Origin: UBA11606 sp049437325
GTDB lineage: Bacteria; Actinomycetota; Acidimicrobiia; Acidimicrobiales; Aldehydirespiratoraceae
Direction of reading: 5' to 3'
Length of the DNA: 49,157 nt
NCBI GenBank assembly: GCA_049437325.1
Contig: JBMTIM010000023.1
Coordinates: forward strand, 1 to 49,157
How positions within the stretch are numbered: position 1 is the stretch's first letter; each line of letters opens with the position of its first letter. The translations under genes were made by a program, and so were the position numbers. The notes under the pieces were generated by a model. It had not been told where the DNA came from. It did no database searches and was given only the letters and a program-made list of their open reading frames with translations. Positions 7,284 to 15,550 of the stretch are shown here, in pieces.

Positions 7284-8063
7284 ATGTCCAAGCGACTGCT
7301 GCAGCTTCTTGCCCTGCTGCTCACCCTCGGTCTGTTTGCCGCCGCATGTGGCGACGACGACGGTGGTGAGCTCGGCCTTGTCACCTCGGGCACGCTCACC
7401 GTGTGCACCGATGTTCCCTACCCGCCGATGGAGTTCGAGGACCCGAGCGCCGAAGGCGGTTTCACCGGGTTCGACATCGAACTGATGCGCGCCATCGCCG
7501 ACGATCTCGGTCTCGGTCTTGCGGTTGCAACTCCGGGCTGGGACGCCATCACCAGCGGCCTCGCCACCGAGGCCGGTGACTGCGACATCTCGGCCGCCTC
7601 GATCACGATCACCGAAGAGCGCGAGGAGAACATCGACTTCTCCGAGCCGTACTTCGAAGGCAAGCAGTCGCTGCTGGTCTCCGACGACAGCTCCGCCGGC
7701 ACCCTCGCCGATCTCGGTGCTGTAGCCGTTCAGTCGGGCACCACCGGCGAGATCTGGCTGGAGGACAACACCCCGGCTGGCGTGCAGGTCGTCGCATTCG
7801 ACGACATCGGTGCGCTCTACCTGGCCCTCGAGGCCGGCGACGTCGATGGTGTCATCACCGACCTCGTCGGGAACCAGGGCTACGCCGACGACACCGGTGG
7901 CGCCATGGTCATCGAGTCGTATGAGACCGGTGAGTTCTACGGGTTCGCCGTCCAGGAAGAGGGTGCCGAGGATCTCCTCGCTGCCGTCAACGAGTCCTTG
8001 GCCAAGCTGCAGGACAACGGCACGTACGACGACATCTACGCCGAATGGTTCCCGGGCGCCTGA
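7284..8063 (+). CDS. Polar amino-acid ABC transporter substrate-binding lipoprotein
   Basis: Periplasm-facing receptor of the SBP_bac_3 family. A 259-residue precursor has a lipoprotein signal peptide ending LFAAAC (Cys 18-19 region) followed by an acidic GDDDGG tether. The mature domain starts GTLTVCTDVPYPPMEF and has FDIELMRAIADDLG and ERLENIDFSEPY-like segments typical of amino-acid receptors. The ATG at 7284 follows GGAGGA by 3 nt; the frame extends upstream but without a signal-peptide start. The family binds polar or basic amino acids. With a ureohydrolase before and a dimethylargininase after the operon, arginine or a methylated arginine is the favoured ligand (inference). Confidence 0.9.
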   Translation: MSKRLLQLLALLLTLGLFAAACGDDDGGELGLVTSGTLTVCTDVPYPPMEFEDPSAEGGFTGFDIELMRAIADDLGLGLAVATPGWDAITSGLATEAGDCDISAASITITEEREENIDFSEPYFEGKQSLLVSDDSSAGTLADLGAVAVQSGTTGEIWLEDNTPAGVQVVAFDDIGALYLALEAGDVDGVITDLVGNQGYADDTGGAMVIESYETGEFYGFAVQEEGAEDLLAAVNESLAKLQDNGTYDDIYAEWFPGA

Positions 8064-8088
8064 GCCTGAACCACGACGGTTGATCTGA

Positions 8089-8128
8089 CGAGGGGTCGGG
8101 CCGTAGGGTCCGGCCCCTCGCACGTTTT
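8089..8128 (+). terminator. Attenuator-like terminator between SBP and permease genes
   Basis: A 14-bp stem (starting CGAGGGG, closing CCCCTCG, with two G-U pairs) and a GTAG loop precede CACGTTTT. Partial termination here would give more receptor than membrane components. Confidence 0.7.
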
Positions 8129-8134
8129 CGCACC

Positions 8135-8932
8135 ATGACGACGCTCACTCCCCGCCAACGGGCCCGCTACTACCAGATTGCGATGTATTCGGCCGCGGCT
8201 GTCATCACGGTGGTGGTCGTGTTCGCAGCGGACTGGTCGAAGATCCAGAAGAACTTCTTCAACCCCGAGATCGCAGCCGACATGTTCCCCGAGGTCATCA
8301 CCTCGGCGGTGAAGAACACAGCGCTCTACACGCTGCTGTCATTCGTGCTTGGCATGGTCCTTGCCCTCGGGTTGGCGCTGATGCGCCTGTCGAGCCTCAA
8401 GGCGTTCCGAGCATTCGCGATCGGATACATCGAACTCTTCCGGGGTCTCCCTGCGCTGATCACCCTGTTGTTCGTGGGCTTCGGTCTGCCGATTGCGTTC
8501 AGTGGATTCCGGATTCCGGGTGGAGTGCTCGGCCGGGGTTCTGTCGGCTTGGCGCTCGTTGCCGGTGCGTACATGGCCGAGACGATCCGGGCCGGAATCG
8601 AGGCTGTCCCCAAAGGTCAGACCGAGGCAGCCCGGTCGCTCGGCATGTCGCAGACGCGCACGATGTTCACGATCATCTTGCCGCAGGCGTTCCGCATCAT
8701 CATTCCGCCCCTCACCAACGAACTCGTGCTGTTGATCAAGGACACGTCGCTGTTCTTCATTCTCGGGTCGACCCCCGGGACGAAGGAACTCACGAAGTTC
8801 GCTCGTGACTTCATGAACGCCGAACGCAACGCCACACCGCTCACCGTTGTCGCTGCGCTCTACCTTCTCATCACCCTGCCGCTCACGTTCCTCGTACGGC
8901 GGCTCGAACGATCGGCAGCCAAAGCCCGATGA
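8135..8932 (+). CDS. Polar amino-acid ABC transporter permease (HisM/GlnP type)
   Basis: A 265-residue inner-membrane protein with a first helix at about 14-33. The conserved permease core begins near 55 (AVKNTALYTLLSFVLGMVLALGLAL), cited here as the TALYTLLSF helix. ELFRGLPALITLLF follows, and then the cytoplasmic EAA loop EAARSLGMSQTRTMFTIILP, which docks on the ATPase. A single permease gene implies a homodimer. Its stop overlaps the ATPase start by 4 bp. Confidence 0.92.
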   Translation: MTTLTPRQRARYYQIAMYSAAAVITVVVVFAADWSKIQKNFFNPEIAADMFPEVITSAVKNTALYTLLSFVLGMVLALGLALMRLSSLKAFRAFAIGYIELFRGLPALITLLFVGFGLPIAFSGFRIPGGVLGRGSVGLALVAGAYMAETIRAGIEAVPKGQTEAARSLGMSQTRTMFTIILPQAFRIIIPPLTNELVLLIKDTSLFFILGSTPGTKELTKFARDFMNAERNATPLTVVAALYLLITLPLTFLVRRLERSAAKAR

Positions 8933-9666
8933 CACACGCCATCGACGTCCGAGAACTCCACAAGTCCTTCGGTGACCTCGAGGTTCTGAAGGGAATCGAC
9001 TTCACCGTCAACGCTGGTGAGGTGGTTTGCGTGCTCGGCCCCTCCGGCTCGGGAAAGTCGACGTTGCTTCGATGCCTGAACCGACTCGAAGAGTCGAATT
9101 CGGGCACGATCCTCATCGATGGTGAGGACATCACCGACATCGATGCCGATGTCGATCAGCTCCGCAGCAACATCGGCATGGTGTTCCAGCAGTTCAACCT
9201 CTTCCCGCACCTCACGGTGCTGAAGAACCTCACCGTGGCGCAGACCGGCGTGCTCAAGCGACCCAAGGACGAAGCGATCGGTATCGCCCGCGAGATGCTC
9301 GACCGGGTCGGCCTGTCCGACAAGATTCACGAGTATCCGGCTCACCTGTCGGGCGGTCAGGCGCAGCGGGTCGCCATCGCCCGCGCCCTCAGCATGAAGC
9401 CGAAGATGATGCTGTTCGACGAGCCCACCTCGGCGCTCGATCCCGAACTCGTGGGCGAGGTGCTCGATGTCATGCGCACGCTTGCCGGTGAGGGCATGAC
9501 GATGATGGTCGTCACCCACGAGATCGGCTTCGCTCAGGAAGTGGCCGACCGTGTCGTCTTCATGGATGACGGGGTTGTGGTCGAGGAGGGCAGCCCGGAA
9601 GCGGTGCTCCGCAACCCGAACGAGGAACGCACGAAACAGTTCCTTCGCATGGTGCTCGAGACCTGA
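8929..9666 (+). CDS. Polar amino-acid ABC transporter ATP-binding protein (GlnQ type)
   Basis: A 245-residue ATPase with Walker A GPSGSGKST, Q-loop FQQFNLFPHLTVLKN, signature LSGGQAQRVAIARAL, Walker B MMLFDEPTSALDPE and the switch His in VVTHEIGFA. The FNLFPHLT and EPTSALDPELVGEVL segments are typical of the amino-acid uptake branch. It is translationally coupled to the permease and followed after 3 nt by the dimethylargininase gene. Confidence 0.95.
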   Translation: MTHAIDVRELHKSFGDLEVLKGIDFTVNAGEVVCVLGPSGSGKSTLLRCLNRLEESNSGTILIDGEDITDIDADVDQLRSNIGMVFQQFNLFPHLTVLKNLTVAQTGVLKRPKDEAIGIAREMLDRVGLSDKIHEYPAHLSGGQAQRVAIARALSMKPKMMLFDEPTSALDPELVGEVLDVMRTLAGEGMTMMVVTHEIGFAQEVADRVVFMDDGVVVEEGSPEAVLRNPNEERTKQFLRMVLET

Positions 9667-9669
9667 TCG

Positions 9670-10452
9670 ATGCCGAGCCCGATCCGATTCCACCATGCCC
9701 TCGTGCGGCCTCCCACGCCGAGCGTCGTCGACGGGTTGCGCGCGGTTGACGGGCCCGACCCCGACTATGCGCGTTTCGTCGACGAGCACGCGTCGTACGT
9801 CGCTGTGCTCCAAGCCGCCGGTGTGGTTGTGGAGGCCATGGCCGAGTTGCCCGGGCACCCCGACGCAGTGTTCGTCGAGGACGCTGCGCTGTGTATCGGT
9901 CCCCTCGCCGTCGTGCTGCGGCCCGGCGCCCCGAGCCGAGCGGGAGAGGCCGACGCGATCGTTGGCGACCTCGAGGCCCGCTTCCCCACGGTCGGCCGAG
10001 TCTCGGAGGGGTTCGTCGATGGAGGCGACGTCCTCGTCACCGCCAACGAGGTGTTGATCGGTCTGTCGGCCCGTACCGACCGAACCGGTGCCGAGGCACT
10101 GTTGGCGGCGCTGGCGCCGACCGGACTTGCGGTCCGGATCGTCGAGACGCCGAGTGACGTCCTGCACTTCAAGACCGACTGTGCGATTGTCGACGAGCAC
10201 ACGATCTTCTCGACCGGTCGACTTGCCGCAAGCGGCTGTTTCGACGGCTACGACGTCATCGTCTGTCCCGCCGGTGAGGAAGCAGCCGCCAACCTCATAC
10301 GAGTGAACGATGTCGTGATAATGCGAACCGGATTCCCCGCCACCGAGGGGATCCTCACAAAGGCGGGGTATGACGTCGTGACCGTCGAGGCCGACGAAGC
10401 CGCCCGTGTCGACGGGGGGCTCTCGTGCATGTCCCTCCGCTGCAACTGGTAG
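9670..10452 (+). CDS. Dimethylargininase (DDAH) / amidinotransferase-fold hydrolase
   Basis: DDAH splits N-omega-methylated arginines to citrulline and methylamines. The 260-residue protein has the N-terminal ALVRPP start and FVEDAAL (acidic substrate residues). It also has the DGGDVL motif, the catalytic His (H166 in DVLHFKTDC) and the nucleophile Cys253 in GGLSCMSLR near the C-terminus, which is the DDAH layout. Arginine deiminase is larger and has different spacing. It follows the ABC ATPase by 3 nt with no promoter between them, so import and hydrolysis are probably co-expressed. Related small-substrate hydrolases of the fold remain possible. Confidence 0.85.
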   Translation: MPSPIRFHHALVRPPTPSVVDGLRAVDGPDPDYARFVDEHASYVAVLQAAGVVVEAMAELPGHPDAVFVEDAALCIGPLAVVLRPGAPSRAGEADAIVGDLEARFPTVGRVSEGFVDGGDVLVTANEVLIGLSARTDRTGAEALLAALAPTGLAVRIVETPSDVLHFKTDCAIVDEHTIFSTGRLAASGCFDGYDVIVCPAGEEAAANLIRVNDVVIMRTGFPATEGILTKAGYDVVTVEADEAARVDGGLSCMSLRCNW

Positions 10453-10453
10453 C

Positions 10454-11161
10454 TCAGACGGCGTAGCGCAGAAGGCGCTCGTACAGCGGCAGCGCTGTCT
10501 CGAGGATCGGACCGAGACGATCGGGTACGGGATGGTCGGACGGCGGACGCGAGGCGAAGCCCGTGGTCTGGTGAACGCTGTGGTACCAGTGTTTGGCCCA
10601 CACCCCATCCTCTGGTTTGGGACCGGCTGGCCAGGACAGCACGGTCGGGTCGAAGGTGAGGCCGAGTGCGGCACACACGGTGCTGAGCACACCGGCGGGG
10701 TCGGCCAAGAGTCGTTGGGAGTCGATCACGATCGGTGTGCCCCCCTCGGCCAGGACGGCATCGAGCAACTCGACGCTCTCGGTCAGGCCGGTGTCGGCAA
10801 GCGTGCAACCGGGAAGCTGGATCGACAGCGACGCCAACATCTGCACCGGGTCTCGCGTGAGCAGCAGGTTTTCGCACCGGGCAAGGTGGGAGCGATCGAC
10901 CCCCTTGAGGTGGTGCGCCATTTGCTTGACGTAGACGTGGGGTGTCGGGTGATCGCCGAAGATCACGTTCTCGATCACGTCGTTCGGGTCGGTCGACTGG
11001 CTGGCGATGACCTCGTCGGTGCCGGGGTGCCCGCGGGTGTCGAGTGTCATGTTGAAGGCGTAGAACGGCTCGTCGAGCACGGTGAAATCGGATCGTTCCC
11101 GCCACGAATACATCAGGGCGGTCGAGATGTTGCGCGGTCCTGACCAGCACTGGATGATCAT
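10454..11161 (-). CDS. Sulfotransferase-like P-loop protein
   Basis: A 235-residue protein starting MIIQCWSGPRNISTALMYSW. The SGPRNxST segment occupies the place of the 5'-phosphosulfate loop of sulfotransferases. The later LLLTRDPVQMLASL resembles the 3'-phosphate-binding motif. I recall the same domain fused in front of a class IV aminotransferase domain in plant branched-chain-aminotransferase-like proteins. Here the aminotransferase gene lies immediately upstream on the same strand, so the two probably work together. No acceptor is known. The start follows a TACGGT -10 box by 8 nt, and the gene ends 2 nt from the convergent DDAH stop. Confidence 0.7.
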   Translation of the reverse strand: MIIQCWSGPRNISTALMYSWRERSDFTVLDEPFYAFNMTLDTRGHPGTDEVIASQSTDPNDVIENVIFGDHPTPHVYVKQMAHHLKGVDRSHLARCENLLLTRDPVQMLASLSIQLPGCTLADTGLTESVELLDAVLAEGGTPIVIDSQRLLADPAGVLSTVCAALGLTFDPTVLSWPAGPKPEDGVWAKHWYHSVHQTTGFASRPPSDHPVPDRLGPILETALPLYERLLRYAV

Positions 11162-11169
11162 TGCCGCGC

Positions 11170-11175
11170 ACCGTA
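11170..11175 (-). promoter_or_regulatory. -10 box of the sulfotransferase-like gene
   Basis: TACGGT with an 8-nt gap to the ATG at 11161. Confidence 0.4.
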
Positions 11176-11201
11176 CGGGCCGACAGCAGCAGCTCTCGGG
11201 G

Positions 11202-12122
11202 TCATGAGCGATCGTTCACGTCGGCTTCGATCTCGGCTTCGTAGAGTTCGCGAAGCCGGACTGTCAGTGGGCCCTGCTCACCGGTGCCGATCGTGCGGCC
11301 GTCGACGGTGTGCACCGGGGTGAGTCCTCCGAACGTGCCAGTCACGAATGCTTCGTCGGCTGCGTACACGTCGGTCAACGAGAACGGTGCCCGATGCACC
11401 GGGATGCCGGCAGCTTCGGCCACCTCACACACCAGCGCCGAGGTGATGCCGTTGAGGTTGTACTGGCCCGTCGCCGTCCAGACCTCACCGGCTCGGATCA
11501 CGAAGAAGTTGGTGGCGTTGCACGTCGCAACTGCGCCGGTCGGGTCGAGCATCAGGGCCTCGTCGGCGCCGGCGTGGGTCGCCTGGATCAAGGCGATGAC
11601 CTCGTGGAGTTTGCTGTGGCAGTTGAGTTTCTGATCGAGCGTGTCGGGTGGCGGTCGACGCACGGTGGCGGTGAAAAGGGAGATGCCGCGGTCGCGCACA
11701 TCGGGATCGGCGGCCTTGTGTTCGGCGATGATCACCATGTTCGGGCCGCCGATGTTGTTCGATGGGTGTTGACTCGGCGTTTTCTTGTCACCGCGGGTCA
11801 CCATCAGGCGGACGTGCACCAGGTCGTCCATGCCGTTGCGGTCGACCGTTGCCCGCAACGCCGCCTCGACCCCTGCCCGGTCCATCCCGATGTCGAGATC
11901 GATGGCGGCGGCGCCGGCGAAGAGCCGATCGAGATGACGGTCGAGGTGGGCGAAGCGGCCGTGGTGCAGCCGGATGCCTTCCCACACGCCGTCACCGACA
12001 AGGAAACCGGAATCGAAGACCGAGATCTTTGCCTCATGGCGGGGGAAGAACTCCCCGTTGATGTAGATCTCGATCGTCTCGTTGCGCTCGTCGGCGAGCG
12101 CCTGGTGTGTGCTGCGGGCCAT
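11202..12122 (-). CDS. Class IV aminotransferase-like protein with altered PLP residues
   Basis: A 306-residue fold-type IV protein. N-terminal IYINGEFFPRHEAKISVFDSGFLVGDGVWEGIR, seen as the blocks AKISVFDSGF and GDGVWEGIR, matches branched-chain aminotransferase. AGADEALMLD and LNGITSALV follow, and it ends in a GTFGGLTPV block. Aligned without gaps to branched-chain aminotransferases, the PLP lysine position is Asn167, although Lys165 and Lys171 flank it. The glutamate that contacts the pyridine nitrogen is Thr200 (ATCNATNFF instead of SEGxxxNLF). It may therefore be catalytically changed, use a shifted lysine, or have another role. Partner: the adjacent sulfotransferase-like gene. The ATG lies 7 nt after a TAACGT box inside the end of putA. 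Confidence 0.75.
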   Translation of the reverse strand: MARSTHQALADERNETIEIYINGEFFPRHEAKISVFDSGFLVGDGVWEGIRLHHGRFAHLDRHLDRLFAGAAAIDLDIGMDRAGVEAALRATVDRNGMDDLVHVRLMVTRGDKKTPSQHPSNNIGGPNMVIIAEHKAADPDVRDRGISLFTATVRRPPPDTLDQKLNCHSKLHEVIALIQATHAGADEALMLDPTGAVATCNATNFFVIRAGEVWTATGQYNLNGITSALVCEVAEAAGIPVHRAPFSLTDVYAADEAFVTGTFGGLTPVHTVDGRTIGTGEQGPLTVRLRELYEAEIEADVNDRS

Positions 12123-12129
12123 GGCCGCC

Positions 12130-12135
12130 ACGTTA
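12130..12135 (-). promoter_or_regulatory. -10 box of the aminotransferase-like gene, overlapping the putA stop
   Basis: TAACGT with a 7-nt gap to the ATG at 12122. It overlaps the last bases of putA. Confidence 0.45.
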
Positions 12136-15100
12136 CGCCGAGGTGGTGGCGGCGCGGTCAGCCGGTGGCAGGTTGCCGAACCGATGCAGTGTGGTGCTGA
12201 CCGCTTGCTCCCGGACGAAGTGCAGGAGTTCGATCCGACCGACGGTGTTGACCGGGGCATCGGCGAGATGCAGGTTCGCTTCGAGTGCAGCGGCTCGAAG
12301 CGCTGGTCCGATCGGTGTGCCAACGACTCGGATCCTTCCGACATCGAGCGAGTCGAGGCGTTGGGCGAGTGTCTCCTCGGGCTCGGATGCGGCGTCGCTC
12401 TCGACGAGTTCCACACCGGCGGTCGTGGCAGCGTGGCGAACCAGGTGCAGGTCGCGAGCATCGGCGTCCGGGCCGTGGCGCAGGAGGACGCGTCGGAGTC
12501 TGCGGTAACGGAACACGTTGCGTTCGCACAAGAGGGCGGTCGGGTCGTGTTCGGGCACGAAATGCTCTCCCCAGACCTGTTCGAAGTCATCAGCCTCGAG
12601 GTCGGTCGGCGACCAGGTTCCGAGCTGGGCGATGTAGTTCGGCCCACCCGCCTTCGCTCCCGGTCCGACCGTCGATCGTTTCCATCCGCCGAAGGGCTGA
12701 CGCTGGACGATTGCGCCGGTGATGGGACGATTCACATAGGCGTTGCCGACCTCGACTGCCTCGGTCCACCGCTCGATCTCGGTCGGGTCGAGGGAGTGCA
12801 GGCCGCCGGTCAGGCCGAAGGCGGTGTCGTTCTGGAGCCGGATGGCGTGGTCGAGATCGGTGGCCTGCATGAGACCGAGCACCGGCCCGAAGCACTCCGT
12901 TCGGTGAAACCAGGAACCTGGCTCGACGCCGACTCGAACTCCCGGAGACCAGAGATTCGTCTCGTGATCGACGAGTGTCGGTTCGACCAGCCAGGTCTCA
13001 CCTGGCTGGAGTTGGTCGAACGCACGTTGCAGCCGCTCGTTCGGCGCCCCGATCAGGGGGCCAAGAACGGTGCCGGGTTCATCGGCACTCCCGACTCGCA
13101 ATGACCTGACGGCGTCGGACAGTTGTCGACGAAATCGCGGAGAGGTGAAGACCGAACCCACGAGGATCGCCAGACTCGCAGCCGAGCATTTCTGCCCGGC
13201 ATGCCCGAAGGCGGAGCGAACCAGGTCGGCCACAGCGAGATCGATGTCGGCATTCGGGGTGATGACGAGTGCGTTCTTGCCCGAGGTCTCGGCGAACAGG
13301 CGCATCGCCGGATCCCAGCTCCTGAAGAGGTCGGCGGTCTCTGTCGACCCGGTGAGGATCACTGCGTCGGCTGTCTCGACCACTCGACGACCGGCATCGT
13401 CGTCGGCGGTTCGCACAAGGGCGCACAGATCCGGTGGGACACCGGCCGCGATGATGGCGCCGTGCACGATCGATGCACAGCGGACGGTTTCCGGTGCCGG
13501 TTTGAACAGCACTGCGTTGCCCGCCGCCAACGCAGCGAGCACGCCTCCGGCGGGTATCGCCACGGGGAAGTTCCACGGGGGCACCACCGCCACGAGACCG
13601 TGGGGAGTGAACCGTGCTCGTGGATGGTCGAGCTCGTCAATTCGCTCTGCGTAGTAGCGAGCGAAGTCGATGGCCTCACAGATTTCGACGTCGGCTTCGG
13701 CGAAGGTCTTTCCGGCTTCATCGGCCATCGTTCGCAGAAGGAGATCGCGCTGGGTGTCCAGTTCGTCACCGATGCGATGGAGCACCCGTGTTCGATCACG
13801 GGCCGGGACGTCACGCCACCGCAGCTGGGCCTGCCGCGCGCGGTTCGCCGCTGCGTCGATCGCGCTCGGGTCGGTGATCAAGGGGCTGCTGATCCGGGAA
13901 GGCTCGAGGGCGCGGACGGTTCGCAACCACTCCCGGTTCGACGGCAGACTCGGATCGGTTTCTGCATCGTTTCGGAATGGCTGGCCGGGCTCGAAGGCCC
14001 CGGTCGAGCCTCGAGCTCGAGTCTGCTCGCGTCGTGGGCCTACCGAGGGCGCCGTCCGATGTGAGACCGATGCTCGGAACCGCACCGCTTCACTCTCGAA
14101 GACGGCGGACCCACGCTGCAGATCGAAGAGCGCCCGAAGAAAGTTGTCCGGTGCTGCATTCTCGTCGAGGCGTCGGAAGAGGTACCCGACTGCGACGTCG
14201 AAGTCGGCGGGGCCGACCGCCGGCGTGTAGAGGAGCGGCCGAAGGTCGTCGGGGAGCGTCGCCTTGACCGCTGCGGCTTGGCCCTCTGCCATTCCCTGCA
14301 GCATCTCGACCTGGACCCGGTCGCCGACCCCCCGATCCTGGGCGAGGAGCAGCGTCCAGGCAACATGGAAGAGATTGTGGCTTGCGAGCCCGATGCGAAG
14401 GCCGCGCAGTCGTGTGGGGTCGAGCACCCAGTCGAGGCAGCGGACGTAGTTGGCGTCAGTGTCGGCTTTCGTCGAGTAGGGCGCTTGTTCCCACCCGTGG
14501 ATAGCCGCATCGACCTGTTCCATTGCAAGATTCGCACCCTTCACCAACCGCACTTTGATGGGAGCGCCGCCAGCGTCGACTCGGTCGGCAGCCCAGCTGC
14601 TCAGGCGTTGCAGGGCCCCGAGCGCGTCGGGAAGGTAGGCCTGGAGGACGATTCCGGCCTCGACGTCGTGCCGAGCCGGGTGGCCGAGGACCCGCTCGAA
14701 GGCTTCGAGCGTCAGTTCGAGGTCGTGGTATTCCTCCATGTCGACGTTGACGAACGTCGGCGGGTCGGCCATTCGCGCGTGGTCGACCAACTCGGCCAAT
14801 CGCTCGCAGACGCGGTCCAGGCTTTCCTCCCATGCCCAGGGATTGAGCTGGGCGACGACACTCGAGAGCTTCACCGATACGTAGTCCACGTCGGGCAAGG
14901 CGAGCAGATCGATCAGAGCGGCGTGGCGGCGGGAAGCCTCGTCGTCGCCGAGGACTGCCTCGCCGAGCAGGTTGACGTTCGATGCCCACCCTTCGGTGCG
15001 ATGTTCGTTCAGGTGTTTGCCGAGCTCGTCTGCGTCGGCGGGAGCGATGAGGTGTCCCACGAGGGAGCGCATGCGGCGACGGGCGAGGGGAATGACGAGC

Positions 15101-15426
15101 CATGGGACGACGATCCCGAGTCGGGAGCCGGCTCGAAGCAGCAGTCGGTCGAACGACGAAAGGAAGCGGGGGAGGGGACCGTCGTCGACGACGGCTCGGA
15201 GCTGTCGAGCGGCCACACGGCTGTCGTCGGGGCGTGCGACCCGATCGATGAAGTCCATGACGAATCCGAGGCCGATGGGATCGGTGACCACACCCTCGAG
15301 TCGCGACATCGTTGCGCGGGACCGACGGGTCTCCCGGGTAGTGGCATCGTCGAGCCAGCGTTCGACGAGCGCAATCGCCGGTTCGATCGCAGCGACTGCG
15401 TCGTCGTCGGTATCACCAATCGGCAT
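12133..15426 (-). CDS. putA: Bifunctional proline dehydrogenase / glutamate-semialdehyde dehydrogenase PutA
   Basis: It oxidises proline to pyrroline-5-carboxylate (FAD) and then to glutamate (NAD). The 1097-residue protein has a proline dehydrogenase barrel at about 50-420 (SVKLSSV, VRLVKGANLAMEQVD, ASHNLFHVAW). An aldehyde dehydrogenase domain follows at about 480-960 (PPWNFPVAIP, FAETSGKNALV, nucleophile C747 in GHAGQKCSAAS, NRPITGAIVQRQPFGGWK). A C-terminal extension of about 120 residues completes it. No N-terminal DNA-binding domain is present, so it does not self-regulate as in enterics. The ATG at 15426 has AAGGTGA upstream. It diverges from a PAS-AraC regulator across a repeated element. 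Confidence 0.95.
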   Translation of the reverse strand: MPIGDTDDDAVAAIEPAIALVERWLDDATTRETRRSRATMSRLEGVVTDPIGLGFVMDFIDRVARPDDSRVAARQLRAVVDDGPLPRFLSSFDRLLLRAGSRLGIVVPWLVIPLARRRMRSLVGHLIAPADADELGKHLNEHRTEGWASNVNLLGEAVLGDDEASRRHAALIDLLALPDVDYVSVKLSSVVAQLNPWAWEESLDRVCERLAELVDHARMADPPTFVNVDMEEYHDLELTLEAFERVLGHPARHDVEAGIVLQAYLPDALGALQRLSSWAADRVDAGGAPIKVRLVKGANLAMEQVDAAIHGWEQAPYSTKADTDANYVRCLDWVLDPTRLRGLRIGLASHNLFHVAWTLLLAQDRGVGDRVQVEMLQGMAEGQAAAVKATLPDDLRPLLYTPAVGPADFDVAVGYLFRRLDENAAPDNFLRALFDLQRGSAVFESEAVRFRASVSHRTAPSVGPRREQTRARGSTGAFEPGQPFRNDAETDPSLPSNREWLRTVRALEPSRISSPLITDPSAIDAAANRARQAQLRWRDVPARDRTRVLHRIGDELDTQRDLLLRTMADEAGKTFAEADVEICEAIDFARYYAERIDELDHPRARFTPHGLVAVVPPWNFPVAIPAGGVLAALAAGNAVLFKPAPETVRCASIVHGAIIAAGVPPDLCALVRTADDDAGRRVVETADAVILTGSTETADLFRSWDPAMRLFAETSGKNALVITPNADIDLAVADLVRSAFGHAGQKCSAASLAILVGSVFTSPRFRRQLSDAVRSLRVGSADEPGTVLGPLIGAPNERLQRAFDQLQPGETWLVEPTLVDHETNLWSPGVRVGVEPGSWFHRTECFGPVLGLMQATDLDHAIRLQNDTAFGLTGGLHSLDPTEIERWTEAVEVGNAYVNRPITGAIVQRQPFGGWKRSTVGPGAKAGGPNYIAQLGTWSPTDLEADDFEQVWGEHFVPEHDPTALLCERNVFRYRRLRRVLLRHGPDADARDLHLVRHAATTAGVELVESDAASEPEETLAQRLDSLDVGRIRVVGTPIGPALRAAALEANLHLADAPVNTVGRIELLHFVREQAVSTTLHRFGNLPPADRAATTSA

Positions 15427-15458
15427 GACATCACCTTGCCTGGGCTGCCCGACAGGTT

Positions 15459-15544
15459 CTTGTACGATCCTTCCATCGAAGGTGGACGTTTCGCACAATC
15501 ATGTGCTTGTACGATCCTTCCATCGAAGGTGGACGTTTCGCACA
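15459..15544. repeat. 39-bp exact direct repeat (two copies) between putA and the AraC gene
   Basis: Copies at 15459-15497 and 15506-15544 are identical and offset by 47 bp. Each contains the small dyad CCTTC-CATC-GAAGG and a TACGAT -10-like hexamer. The repeat fills the divergent promoter region, so it is a candidate binding site for the adjacent AraC-type regulator, or a duplicated promoter. Confidence 0.8.
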
Positions 15545-15550
15545 GTGTTG

